From JAZGER01 sp036480335 (GTDB lineage Bacteria; Pseudomonadota; Gammaproteobacteria; DSM-19610), in NCBI GenBank assembly GCA_036480335.1, contig JAZGGH010000054.1:1-63326 (forward strand): DNA of 63,326 nt, in the 5' to 3' direction. A model generated the notes under the pieces. The model did not search any database. It was given only the letters and a program-made list of their open reading frames with translations, and was not told the DNA's origin. Each line of letters starts with the position of its first letter. Positions within the stretch are counted from its first letter, which is position 1. Positions 1 through 7,287 of the stretch are shown here, in pieces. The position numbers and the translations under genes were made by a program.

Positions 1-1
1 G

Positions 2-709
2 GGCGTAACCCCTTTGATTATTCCTGTCGAAGATAGAGAGTCAATCAAACAACGTATGCCCTGGCTGGATTCTGACAGCGGAAAAATCACAGCATTTGAC
101 TGGAACCTGTGGGTTGGTGCAGCCAGGATGACCAAAAAAGAAACGTTAGCAACCTTGATAAATACGCTTGAATTACGCTTAGCAGGTAATCGAGCGCCCC
201 TCATGCTCGGTGCTCATACTGGCAATTTCACCTCTCAACGAGCTATGAGCCAGATTTCCGTGATCGAACGCCAGGAAGTCATTGAAGAATTCATCGAATA
301 TGCATTATCACACCCTGACGTGCGTATCGTCCCTTTTGATGCAATTATCAACTGGATGAGAAATCCGACTGCGCTCGCTAGCCCGGATTTCGGTGATGAT
401 CCCTGGGAAAAAATATTAACTGTTTCAGACAACTTAATTGTGCTTGAGGAGCAAACCTGGAATCTGGACTGGGATTTATTTCAGGGTGTCACGTCTGGCC
501 AGCAGGCGCAGGATGAAACTGCAGCGGCTATAGGAAGAATCGCTGAAGCTTGCTGGAATGGAGACCCTACGCTAGCGATTGCAAGATTAAACTCTGTATT
601 ATCCTCTCTGGATCAAAAGATGTATAACAACCCTGAGCGGGATGCAATCAAGCGAACAATAGAAAGTCAAATCCCTCTCCTTAGCTCGCTTGAAAACGAG
701 TTATTTTAG
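2..709 (+). CDS. Polysaccharide deacetylase (NodB fold), C-terminal part
   Basis: The reading frame is open to the left edge of the window, so the true start lies upstream and only 236 codons are seen. Residues reading APLMLGAHTGNF followed, about 45 residues on, by DVRIVPFDAIINWMRNP match the closing strands of NodB-type polysaccharide deacetylases, which remove N-acetyl groups from chitin-, peptidoglycan- or exopolysaccharide-like polymers. The metal-binding Asp/His-His motifs expected earlier in the domain are outside the window, so activity cannot be judged. About 110 further residues follow the domain, acidic and without a recognised motif. The next recognisable sequence downstream is IS debris. 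Family call is fairly safe; substrate is unknown. Confidence 0.7.
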   Translation, partial: GVTPLIIPVEDRESIKQRMPWLDSDSGKITAFDWNLWVGAARMTKKETLATLINTLELRLAGNRAPLMLGAHTGNFTSQRAMSQISVIERQEVIEEFIEYALSHPDVRIVPFDAIINWMRNPTALASPDFGDDPWEKILTVSDNLIVLEEQTWNLDWDLFQGVTSGQQAQDETAAAIGRIAEACWNGDPTLAIARLNSVLSSLDQKMYNNPERDAIKRTIESQIPLLSSLENELF

Positions 710-908
710 TCACTATCATTAACCATTCCAACTGCCTGCGAGAGCAGGTCGTTGGACCCATATTTCTAAGCAATCTTTATTGGTAAAAAGGCGTTACCGA
801 CCCACTAGTACGACCGTCCAAACAATAACAATATTCAGATCGAAACAAAAACGACTGCTGAGCAATGTCTTTTGCCCGCCTTCACCAGTATCGTATAACA
901 ACACCCAA

Positions 909-1179
909 GGACACCCACCGCTTGCAAACTCAAGACTAACTCTATATCGTTACCCATTCAAGGAATGGCTAAGACGATAAGGAGATCATCATGCCCAAAC
1001 CCCGTTGTGAAATCGTGTCTCTGGATGTTTCACCCTATTACCACTGTACTTCGCGTTGCGTTCGCCGGGATGTTTGTTCTTATGCGGTGATGAGTAATCA
1101 TTACCATGTGGTACTGCATGTGGATCAGGAAAAAACCGCTGCCTGGGATTTAAAAACCCTGATTCAGCTGCTCGGTTAG
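909..1179 (+). pseudogene. Decayed RAYT/IS200-like (Y1) transposase with its leader
   Basis: The frame starting at 991 reads like the N-terminus of REP-associated tyrosine transposases (MPKPRCEIVSLDVSPYYHC, then SRCVRR). It then jumps directly to CSYAVMSNHYHVVLHV, the segment carrying the HxH metal motif of Y1 HUH transposases. Roughly 35-40 residues that normally separate these blocks are missing, and the frame stops at 62 codons, so the gene is an internal-deletion relic. The leader at 909-990, with a strong AAGGAG ribosome site, recurs at 2246-2367. Positions 710-908 between the deacetylase and this leader hold no gene I can support. Confidence 0.75.
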
Positions 1180-1185
1180 TCAACG

Positions 1186-1704
1186 CTAGAAGCCTTTCGG
1201 CAACCGACCTTGATATTCCAACATAAACCGATTCAGTGCAACATTCCAGTGGTGTAGTGGCAGGGTCCATTTCCTGGATGCAGATTGAACGGCTAACCAG
1301 ACAACCTTTAATGCTGAGTTGTCATGTGGGAATATTTTTCGGTTCTTAATCGCCTTACGGATCACACTGTTTAACGATTCAATCGCGTTGCTGGTATAAA
1401 TTATTCGTCGGATTTCTTCAGGATAATCAAACAACGTGATCATGTTAGGCCAGTGAGTTGCGTACCATGTGGACAATGCAGAGTTGTACCTGGTATCAGG
1501 GTAAGCTGTGTTAATCGCGTCAGGAAAGCCTTTTAAGCCATCTACACAGGCAATAAAGATGTCTTTGATGCCTCGGTTTTGCAGCTCGGTTAAAATCGAT
1601 AACCAGAACTTGGCACCTTCATTTTCAGACAGCCACATGCCGAGTAATTCTTTATTGCCTTCAAGGTTAATACCCAGGGCCAGATAAATGGCTTTGTTAA
1701 TCAC
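1186..1704 (-). pseudogene. IS256-family (Mutator-type) transposase remnant
   Basis: The minus-strand frame opens in mid-family sequence (INKAIYLALGINLEG), continues through GAKFWLSILTELQNRG and the catalytic-region block DIFIACVDGLKGFPDAI, and ends with the conserved IYTSNAIESLNSVIRKAIK and WTLPLHHWNVALNRF segments. Between GFPDAINTAYPDT and the ATHWPNMITLFDYP block about 45 family-typical residues are missing, and the whole N-terminal third is absent. It is therefore a doubly deleted relic, not an active insertion sequence. Its 5' edge abuts an IS3 OrfA fragment at about 1705-1712, which looks like a recombination or deletion junction. Confidence 0.8.
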
Positions 1705-1840
1705 CCGTTTGTTGTTGATTTACCCACACCCATGGCCTTCGCTGCTTCTTGTGTCGAATAGCCTTGATCAACCACTAGCTGAGCGGTTTCCCGTCGAAAT
1801 CCGGCGTAAAGCTTGGTCTTGTTCCTGTAGTCATCTTGTC
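1701..1840 (-). pseudogene. IS3-family OrfA (helix-turn-helix) remnant
   Basis: The minus strand encodes FRRETAQLVVDQGYSTQEAA followed by KAMGVGKST, the characteristic transposase_8 helix-turn-helix of IS3-family OrfA, before a stop at 1701-1703. The preceding start-like segment (TRPSFTPDF) lies in a different frame, so a frameshift separates the first ~12 codons from the rest. The C-terminal leucine zipper of OrfA and all of OrfB are gone. It is joined head-to-tail with the IS256 remnant, so two unrelated IS elements have been spliced by deletion. Confidence 0.65.
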
Positions 1841-1910
1841 ACCTTTTTGTCAGGAGATGAATAATATCATCTCTAGTTAGGTGGCCAAATTAACTATGCC
1901 ACTACACAGG

Positions 1911-2208
1911 GTGTCTTCGGTGATCTGGACCAGCTCACCGGTGCTGCGTTGATGCGTTTTATCGGTATAGGTGAGGGTGTGTCCAAAGGCTTCATCCGGG
2001 ATGAGTATCACTGAAATGACCGGCGTTTTCTCGCCGGTATCGGGACAGGGTCTTTGGGTTTTTCAATGGCGTTAACCGCACGGTCTGCGCGTTGTTTCTG
2101 TTCGGCCTGTGCGCGCAAGGCATCTTCCAGCGCGATCAGATCGGCCAGCTTTCTGTCACTTTCCTGCTGGTTGATCACGCCGGCAGACGCCATCATTTTT
2201 GTGATCAC
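1911..2208 (-). pseudogene. Unidentified broken coding remnant
   Basis: A 66-codon minus frame (2008-2208) encodes a charged helical segment (KLADLIALEDALRAQAEQKQ) ending in a stop. Shifting one frame at about 2035-2060 gives a continuing sensible reading (CPDTGEKTPVISVILIPDEA, then FGHTLTYTDKTHQRSTGELV) running to about 1911, where it meets the IS3 left-end region. The pattern suggests one former gene with a frameshift and lost ends. I do not recognise the family. It sits wholly inside the IS-debris interval and is unlikely to be expressed as a functional product. Confidence 0.4.
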
Positions 2209-2245
2209 CGGTCCTGCTGCACATCGGCCAGCTGGGGAAACAAAT

Positions 2246-2470
2246 GGACACCCACCGCTTGCAAACTCAAGAGTAGCACCATTTGAGCACCCACCTCTTG
2301 AAATGCAAAGAACTACTCTATATCGTTAACTTCTCCAAGGAATGGCTACGACGATAAGGAGGTCATCATGCCAAAACCCCGCTCGCATTCCGTTTCTCGG
2401 ATGTCACCGGCTCCCTCGCCATTCAATGATTTGCTCAAGGGATCGTATAACATGCACAATCGGCAATGAA
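2246..2470 (+). pseudogene. Second RAYT leader and broken start
   Basis: A near copy of the leader at 909-990 begins at 2246 with the same 27-bp block, followed by a ~30-bp insertion carrying a related CACCCACC-type unit, then the shared CTCTATATCGTTA block, the AAGGAGGTCATC ribosome site and ATG at 2368. The first codons again give MPKPRSHSVS, but the sequence then loses similarity and frame. Only the 5' end of a second RAYT gene survives. The ribosome site is very good, so a short leader transcript could still be translated. Confidence 0.55.
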
Positions 2471-2479
2471 AGATCGACT

Positions 2480-2695
2480 TCAATCAAAAAAACTCACTTC
2501 ATTTTTGATTTCATGCGCGATCTTCGTCAGTTTATCCGTAACTTTATCCATCGCTTCAACCAATGAGGTATCCAGGCCTGCTTCAATAATTAAACGAAGC
2601 TGGTCATAATGCTGAGTAGGCAAAGTATCACCCGACTCTTCAACCAGATCCCGAAAACGTTGTGTCATTTGTGCCGCATGCTCTGCCTGATTCAC
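2480..2695 (-). CDS. Small conserved-looking helical protein, partner of ppk2
   Basis: This 71-residue protein starts with GTG at 2695, overlapping the ppk2 stop in a GTGA arrangement, so translation is probably coupled to ppk2. It has no signal peptide or membrane segment and is predicted mostly helical by composition (MNQAEHAAQMTQRFRDLVEE; LVEAMDKVTDKLTKIAHEIK). I do not recognise a family. The tight overlap argues that it is a real gene acting with the polyphosphate kinase, perhaps as an accessory or regulator, but no function is shown by the sequence itself. Confidence 0.55.
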   Translation of the reverse strand: MNQAEHAAQMTQRFRDLVEESGDTLPTQHYDQLRLIIEAGLDTSLVEAMDKVTDKLTKIAHEIKNEVSFFD

Positions 2696-3624
2696 TTTTT
2701 ACTGTCCTCTTTATCAGTTGATCCACTTTCCAGGTAATGCTCTCCTGCTTCATAAATATTCTTGGCGGAACCGACAATAAGGCGATCCGCCTGGCCAACG
2801 ACATCATGATCCTTGTTTGGATAATCCAGTTGGCTCAGGATGAAGCGCATGGCATTCAGGCGAGCACGTTTTTTACAATCAGATTTTATTACTGTCCAGG
2901 GTGCATCAGCGGTATCCGTATAAAAGAACATCGCTTCTTTGGCTTCAGAATAATTTTGCCACTTATCCAGTGATGCCATGTCAATCGGGCTGAGTTTCCA
3001 TTGTTTTAAAGGGTCAAGCTTGCGCCCCTGGAATCGGCGAAACTGCTCATTACGGCTAACTGAAAACCAGAGTTTGAAAAAATGAATGCCACTGCGCACC
3101 AGCATTCTCTCAAGGTTCGGTGCCTGACGCATGAATTCGAGGTATTCTCCAGGTTTGCAGAAACCCATAACGCGTTCAACCCCAGCACGGTTATACCAGG
3201 AACGATCAAACATGACGATCTCTCCTGAAGTCGGCATGTGTTTTAAATACCGTTGGAAGTACCACTGACCTTGCTCTTCTTCAGACGGTTTTTCCAGTGC
3301 AACAACACGCGCACCACGAGGATTCAGGTGTTCCATGAATCGTTTAATGGTGCCGCCTTTACCCGCCGCATCACGCCCTTCACAGAGCATAACAACACGT
3401 TGTCCCGTTTCTTTGACCCAGTTCTGCATTTTGAGCAATTCAATCTGTAACTGTTTTTTTGTTGTTTCGTATTCTTCCCGGCGCATTTTTTTCTTGTAGG
3501 GGTAATTTGCATTCGAAAATATTTTCCGTTTGCCGAGTTTTTTAATATCTTTTTTGGTTGCCAGTTTTGGCTCATCCCTGTAGGTGGCTAACTCTGCCAG
3601 TACATTGTCATATTCTTCATTCAT
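2692..3624 (-). CDS. ppk2: Polyphosphate kinase 2 (PPK2)
   Basis: PPK2 enzymes transfer phosphate between polyphosphate and nucleotides in the cytoplasm, usually favouring nucleoside triphosphate synthesis from polyP. The 310-residue protein shows the Walker A motif GRDAAGKGGT at residues 83-92, the Walker B-like MFDRSWYNRAGVERVMGF at about 138-155, and the arginine/lysine-rich lid between them (NPRGARVVALEKPSEEE). Length fits a one-domain PPK2. It begins with ATG at 3624 and its end overlaps a small downstream gene. An FNR/Anr-like site lies about 60-75 bp upstream of the start, suggesting oxygen-linked control. Confidence 0.93.
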   Translation of the reverse strand: MNEEYDNVLAELATYRDEPKLATKKDIKKLGKRKIFSNANYPYKKKMRREEYETTKKQLQIELLKMQNWVKETGQRVVMLCEGRDAAGKGGTIKRFMEHLNPRGARVVALEKPSEEEQGQWYFQRYLKHMPTSGEIVMFDRSWYNRAGVERVMGFCKPGEYLEFMRQAPNLERMLVRSGIHFFKLWFSVSRNEQFRRFQGRKLDPLKQWKLSPIDMASLDKWQNYSEAKEAMFFYTDTADAPWTVIKSDCKKRARLNAMRFILSQLDYPNKDHDVVGQADRLIVGSAKNIYEAGEHYLESGSTDKEDSKK

Positions 3625-3685
3625 CGCTACTTACCCCGTCATATTTTATTCAACTAATATATACTGTTAACGGCACGTAATGCCC

Positions 3686-3699
3686 ATGATGTAGATCAA
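3686..3699. promoter_or_regulatory. Candidate FNR/Anr box upstream of ppk2
   Basis: ATGATGTAGATCAA matches the FNR/Anr consensus TTGAT-N4-ATCAA at nine of ten defined positions. It lies in the intergenic region about 62 bp upstream of the ppk2 start codon, a plausible activator position. No promoter elements were assigned with confidence, and a chance match is possible. Confidence 0.4.
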
Positions 3700-3762
3700 A
3701 AACTGGCTGGATAAGTTTATATTATCTGCCTGCGTGACACTAGACAGAATTTGTAGAGAAAA

Positions 3763-4137
3763 TCATTCTTCTTTTGACTTTCTTTGGAGAATAGTCTTTA
3801 TTTCATCTTCATTATTACAAAATGAAATATCATCAGAAATATCACTATCGTGATTTTTTATTGTTTCATCGCACGCATCAATATTTTGACAGTCTGAACA
3901 CTGCGCCATCTGTCTGCGGATATCCAGTATACTTTCGCTATGCAGGTAAGTATTGATATTAATACCCATAACATCAAGCATGCTGCTTAAACGTAATTCA
4001 TCCAGTTTCTCCGCCAGCCCCTGACGATAATTTTCCGCAATCTTTACATTAAATATAATGGTTACAAACAACAACGTAATATAAACCACCATTAATAATC
4101 CAAGTATTCCTGCAATTATCACGCTCAGTATATTCAT
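3763..4137 (-). CDS. Membrane-anchored DUF6455-type Cys-rich protein
   Basis: The 124-residue protein has one N-terminal membrane segment (residues ~4-30). A cytoplasmic or periplasmic tail follows with a Cys pattern CSDCQNIDAC ... FCNNEDEI, preceded by a helix reading SMLDVMGININ. This C-x2-C-x5-C ... C-N arrangement resembles the DUF6455 family of small Cys-rich proteins, whose function is unknown; the cysteines could bind a metal or redox cofactor. It is divergent from bufA, with which it shares the 4138-4414 intergenic region, so a link to envelope metal handling is possible but is only inferred. Confidence 0.55.
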   Translation of the reverse strand: MNILSVIIAGILGLLMVVYITLLFVTIIFNVKIAENYRQGLAEKLDELRLSSMLDVMGININTYLHSESILDIRRQMAQCSDCQNIDACDETIKNHDSDISDDISFCNNEDEIKTILQRKSKEE

Positions 4138-4217
4138 TTTTTAATTGCGTCCATCAATAAACACCCAATATTCAGATTATATTAATAGCCAGCATAGGGT
4201 CATTACTTATATTTATC

Positions 4218-4236
4218 TTGATCTATGTCAGATCAA
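4218..4236. promoter_or_regulatory. Palindromic candidate operator between DUF6455 gene and bufA
   Basis: TTGATCTATGTCAGATCAA consists of 7-bp perfect inverted arms (TTGATCT/AGATCAA) around 5 bp. The arms contain FNR-like half sites but the spacing (9 instead of 4 bases between TTGAT and ATCAA) is not canonical. It lies about 180 bp upstream of bufA and 80 bp upstream of the divergent gene. The remainder of 4138-4414 is AT-rich and shows no certain promoter. Confidence 0.35.
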
Positions 4237-4414
4237 CAAGATCTCTGGCTCACAGTATGTAATAAAACCCTTAAGCCCCCGACTAATAGCCGCCTGGAAT
4301 AATTCTGAGCATCATTGAACACGCTATCGTGATAAATATGTGATATATAGTCAGTACAGTAATGATCGAAAATGAATATCGCTCTTAAACACCTTAAGGA
4401 AAATCGGAGGATTT

Positions 4415-4882
4415 ATGAAAAAACAGGAATTGAAAAAATTATCTACGGGAATAGCTCTGGCAGTCGCAGCTGCTGGTCTGCTGAGTGGTTGTCAAAGCAT
4501 GAACCCATCATCGACTAAAATGGCTACCGCTTCAGCAGCTTCAGCAGATCTGGTTCATTGCTACGGTGTCAATCAATGCGGTGGGCATAATGATTGTAAA
4601 ACAGCATCAAACTCCTGCGCCGGCCATGCGAGCTGTAAAGGCATGGGGTATGTGAAAATGCCAACAAAAGCCTGCGGTGATGTAGGTGGCACAGCGAAAG
4701 ACGACTGGAAAGGCAGCATAACCAAAGCCGATCTGGTTCACTGTACTGGTGTCAACAAGTGCGGCGGTCATAATGACTGTAAAACAGCATCAAATTCCTG
4801 TGCTGGTCATGCAAGCTGTAAAGGGCAGGGTTTTGTTGCCATGCCTGCCAAGGCCTGTGGCGATATTGGTGGTAAAAGCTAA
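4415..4882 (+). CDS. bufA: Bufferin precursor, lipidated, with two tandem Cys-rich cores
   Basis: Bufferins are periplasmic copper-binding RiPPs whose cysteines are modified by a DUF692 (MNIO) enzyme. This 155-residue precursor has a signal ending in the lipobox LLSGC (Cys26, followed by Gln, which predicts outer-membrane lipoprotein sorting). Two cores follow. The first has Cys 49, 55, 61, 68, 74 and 87; the second has Cys 110, 116, 122, 129, 135 and 148. Each has the order VHC-GVN-C-GGHNDC-KTASNSC-AGHASC-KAC of the BufA2-like type, and over 49 aligned residues I count 42 identical. A good GGAGG ribosome site precedes the ATG. Single-core, non-lipidated precursors are the described norm, so this form is unusual. 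Confidence 0.85.
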   Translation: MKKQELKKLSTGIALAVAAAGLLSGCQSMNPSSTKMATASAASADLVHCYGVNQCGGHNDCKTASNSCAGHASCKGMGYVKMPTKACGDVGGTAKDDWKGSITKADLVHCTGVNKCGGHNDCKTASNSCAGHASCKGQGFVAMPAKACGDIGGKS

Positions 4883-4918
4883 GCGCCTCTCTTAATTGAG
4901 TGAAACGTGATAGAGTGA

Positions 4919-4956
4919 AGGCCTGATTGACCATTGTAATCAGGCCTTTCTTTTTT
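4919..4956 (+). terminator. Rho-independent terminator after bufA
   Basis: A perfect 10-bp stem (AGGCCTGATT / AATCAGGCCT) with a 9-base loop is followed by TTCTTTTTT. It lies 37 bp after the bufA stop and 34 bp before the bufB start. It likely makes most transcripts end after the precursor, leaving reduced read-through into the modification genes, which suits a many-substrate, few-enzyme arrangement. Confidence 0.85.
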
Positions 4957-4990
4957 ATAGCCTCTTTGATGACAACCACTTCTGGACGAT

Positions 4991-5845
4991 ATGTCAAATA
5001 CACCCTTCCTCGGCTTTGGTTTAGGCTTGCGAGTACCCCATTTCGACTATGTGCTGGAACACAAACCTTCAGTAGACTGGTTCGAAGTTCTCTCGGAAAA
5101 TTATATGGTGGCCGGTGGCAAACCGAAATACTATCTGCATAAAATTCGCGAACATTACCCGATGGTCATGCATGGCGTATCCCTGTCGATTGGCAGTACC
5201 GACCCGCTAAATACCACATACCTGAAAAAACTGCGGGTACTGGCAAACGAAATACAGCCAGAGTGGATATCTGATCACCTCTGTTTCACCTCCGTTGGCA
5301 ATATTAATAGCCACGATCTGCTGCCGCTTCCCTATAATGAAGAATCCCTTAATCATGTTGCCAACCGTGTCAAACAGGTTCAGGATTTCCTCGGGCGCCG
5401 CATTCTTCTGGAAAATGTTTCCAGCTATCTTGCTTACAATGCCTCTGATATTCCGGAATGGGAATTTTTATCTGAGATCGCAAGCCGGGCGGATTGTCTT
5501 ATCCTGCTGGATATCAATAACATTTATGTTAGCGCACGCAATCATGGATTCTCACCAGCGACTTATCTGCAAGGCATCCAGCAGAAACATGTACGCCAGT
5601 TTCATCTGGCCGGACATACTGATTGTGGTGACTATGTCATTGATACACACGATCATGCTATCGTCGATCCAGTTTGGGAACTCTATGCCGAGGCCCTGAA
5701 GCGCTTTGGCGCTATCAGCACGATGATTGAACGTGATGACAATATTCCCGAATTTCCGGAACTGCTGAATGAACTAGAAACCGCCCGGGAAATTGCTTAC
5801 AAAACTTTGCCTGGAGAGTTGGCTATCAATGCCCCGACTACCTGA
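4991..5845 (+). CDS. bufB: MNIO enzyme (DUF692), bufferin maturase
   Basis: DUF692 proteins are multinuclear non-heme iron oxygenases that convert cysteines of precursor peptides, in bufferins to 5-thiooxazole-type copper ligands. The 284-residue protein has the family length and metal ligands: MHG (His61), SDHLC (Asp95-His96), ENVSSY (Glu141), DINNIYV (Asp174, Asn177), HLAGHTD (His205, His209, Asp211), DTHDHAIVDPVW (His220, His222) and MIERDDNIP (Glu247). It starts with ATG after a weak ribosome site and its end overlaps bufC by 17 bases. Cytoplasmic, acting on BufA before export. Confidence 0.9.
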   Translation: MSNTPFLGFGLGLRVPHFDYVLEHKPSVDWFEVLSENYMVAGGKPKYYLHKIREHYPMVMHGVSLSIGSTDPLNTTYLKKLRVLANEIQPEWISDHLCFTSVGNINSHDLLPLPYNEESLNHVANRVKQVQDFLGRRILLENVSSYLAYNASDIPEWEFLSEIASRADCLILLDINNIYVSARNHGFSPATYLQGIQQKHVRQFHLAGHTDCGDYVIDTHDHAIVDPVWELYAEALKRFGAISTMIERDDNIPEFPELLNELETAREIAYKTLPGELAINAPTT

Positions 5846-6611
5846 TTTACAAGCGCAGTTTATCGATTATCTGACTGGAAAAACAGATGCATTCAGACAA
5901 CATGTGGCTGAGCAGGGATCGGTCGATGTATCAACTCGCCTGAATATTTACCAGAATGCATATCAGCTCAGGTTAAAGGATGCCCTGGAAACAGATCACG
6001 AAATCCTCGGCATCTATCTGGGTGATGAATTATTTGACAAGATGGCTGCAGGCTATATTGCAACACATCCATCTCAGCATATCTCCTTACGCCAGTTTGC
6101 AAATAATCTTCCAGACTATCTAGCATCATCCCCTCCTTTCAGTGATCACCCTGTGCTAACAGAAATAGCCGCCTTTGAACGCAGGTTACTGGATGTTTTT
6201 GATGCTGCTGAAACGGACCGACTGGATATTTCTGCTCTGCAAACTCTGCCACCCACAGACTGGCCGACAATGAAACTGCGTTTCCATGCCAGCGTGCAGT
6301 TATTTCTTGCCGACTGGAATAGCGTTGAATGCTGGAAAGCCATTAAAGAACAGCAACATCCTCCGCAGGCCGAGCGACAAACTGATAGTAACTGGCTACT
6401 GTGGCGCGGCAATGAACGGGTCTCAGAATTTCGCCCGCTGGATATTGAGGAGTTTGAGTATCTGTCTATGCTGATTGGTGGTGAATCTTTCGCAGATTTA
6501 TGCGAGCTAATATTATCCAGACACGACGCCTCTGAAGTCAGTTCAATCGGTCTGCAATACCTGTCACGCTGGTTTGAACAGGGAATAATCAGTGCTATTG
6601 ACGCAACCTGA
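5829..6611 (+). CDS. bufC: DUF2063 partner protein of the bufferin maturase
   Basis: DUF2063 (HvfC/BufC) proteins pair with DUF692 enzymes and are thought to deliver the precursor peptide through a recognition domain. The chosen ATG at 5829 has a GGAGAG ribosome site and gives MPRLPDLQAQFIDYLTGKTD, the typical start; an in-frame upstream start at 5793 has none. The 260-residue length, the N-terminal helical block (RLNIYQNAYQLRLKDAL, then LGDELFDKMAAGYIATHPS) and the bufB overlap all fit. The 3' end overlaps the convergent SIMPL gene by 17 bp. No DoxX-type membrane gene follows, unlike some related operons. Confidence 0.85.
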   Translation: MPRLPDLQAQFIDYLTGKTDAFRQHVAEQGSVDVSTRLNIYQNAYQLRLKDALETDHEILGIYLGDELFDKMAAGYIATHPSQHISLRQFANNLPDYLASSPPFSDHPVLTEIAAFERRLLDVFDAAETDRLDISALQTLPPTDWPTMKLRFHASVQLFLADWNSVECWKAIKEQQHPPQAERQTDSNWLLWRGNERVSEFRPLDIEEFEYLSMLIGGESFADLCELILSRHDASEVSSIGLQYLSRWFEQGIISAIDAT

Positions 6612-7287
6612 CAGCGCCTGAAACAGTCACCTGAACTTTGCTACTACCGGCTTCCATCGCAGGCGCACTTGCCATACTGGTTGTTTTTGTCATTGACTCC
6701 ATACGCATACGAGGCATATAGGGCTGACCTGATGACTGTATAGAGACAGTTTCAATGTCATATCCCGTGGCACCCAGATTCTTCGCAATTAAGGCTGCCC
6801 GTTTCTGGAAAGCCTGCAGCGCATCACTGATCAGTTTCTCCTGCTCCTGCCTCTGCCGCTCACGTGAAACAGAAAAACGCATGGACTGCACCTGCAAACG
6901 TTCCTGCAATCTGCCAGTAAGTTCACTGATTGCGCTCACTTCACTGCCTTGCAGTAATAAATCCTGTTGCCCGCGCCAACTGGAAATGCGTTTGTTGTTA
7001 TACACAGGATAGGTTTGATAGCTGCCCGTTTTAATATCAATCTTGTCATATGAACGAGCAATCTCCAGCGCCCAGGCCATGGCATCATTAATTTTTACTG
7101 CCAGCTGTGCAGGATGTCGATTCTTTTCATGAATACTGAGCACCACATTGATCTGGTCATTTTCGACTTCAGTATCTACATCAATCTGGAAATTCACCTG
7201 ATCCATTGGCTGCTTATCCTCATCAGCAACAACCAGTGTCTGCAGCATCATCATAAACAGAAAACCACTCACATGAAGAAATTTCAT
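6595..7287 (-). CDS. Periplasmic SIMPL-domain (DUF541) protein
   Basis: The 230-residue protein has a signal peptide (MKFLHVSGFLFMMMLQTLVVA) and a SIMPL domain: the IDVDTEVENDQINVVLSI strand region, the YPVYNNKRISSWRGQQDL segment and the LGATGYDIETVSI block near the end. SIMPL proteins such as YggE form oligomeric assemblies in the periplasm; some have been linked to oxidative stress. Translation is coupled to metZ by an ATGA overlap at 7284-7287, so it is the last gene of the metZ transcript. Its role here is not evident from metZ; it ends convergently against bufC. Confidence 0.8.
   Translation of the reverse strand: MKFLHVSGFLFMMMLQTLVVADEDKQPMDQVNFQIDVDTEVENDQINVVLSIHEKNRHPAQLAVKINDAMAWALEIARSYDKIDIKTGSYQTYPVYNNKRISSWRGQQDLLLQGSEVSAISELTGRLQERLQVQSMRFSVSRERQRQEQEKLISDALQAFQKRAALIAKNLGATGYDIETVSIQSSGQPYMPRMRMESMTKTTSMASAPAMEAGSSKVQVTVSGAVRLRQ

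Noticed and set aside
14..709. Complete gene starting at TTG 14
   Set aside because: The frame is open to the window edge and the protein begins in the middle of a deacetylase domain, so the start is outside.
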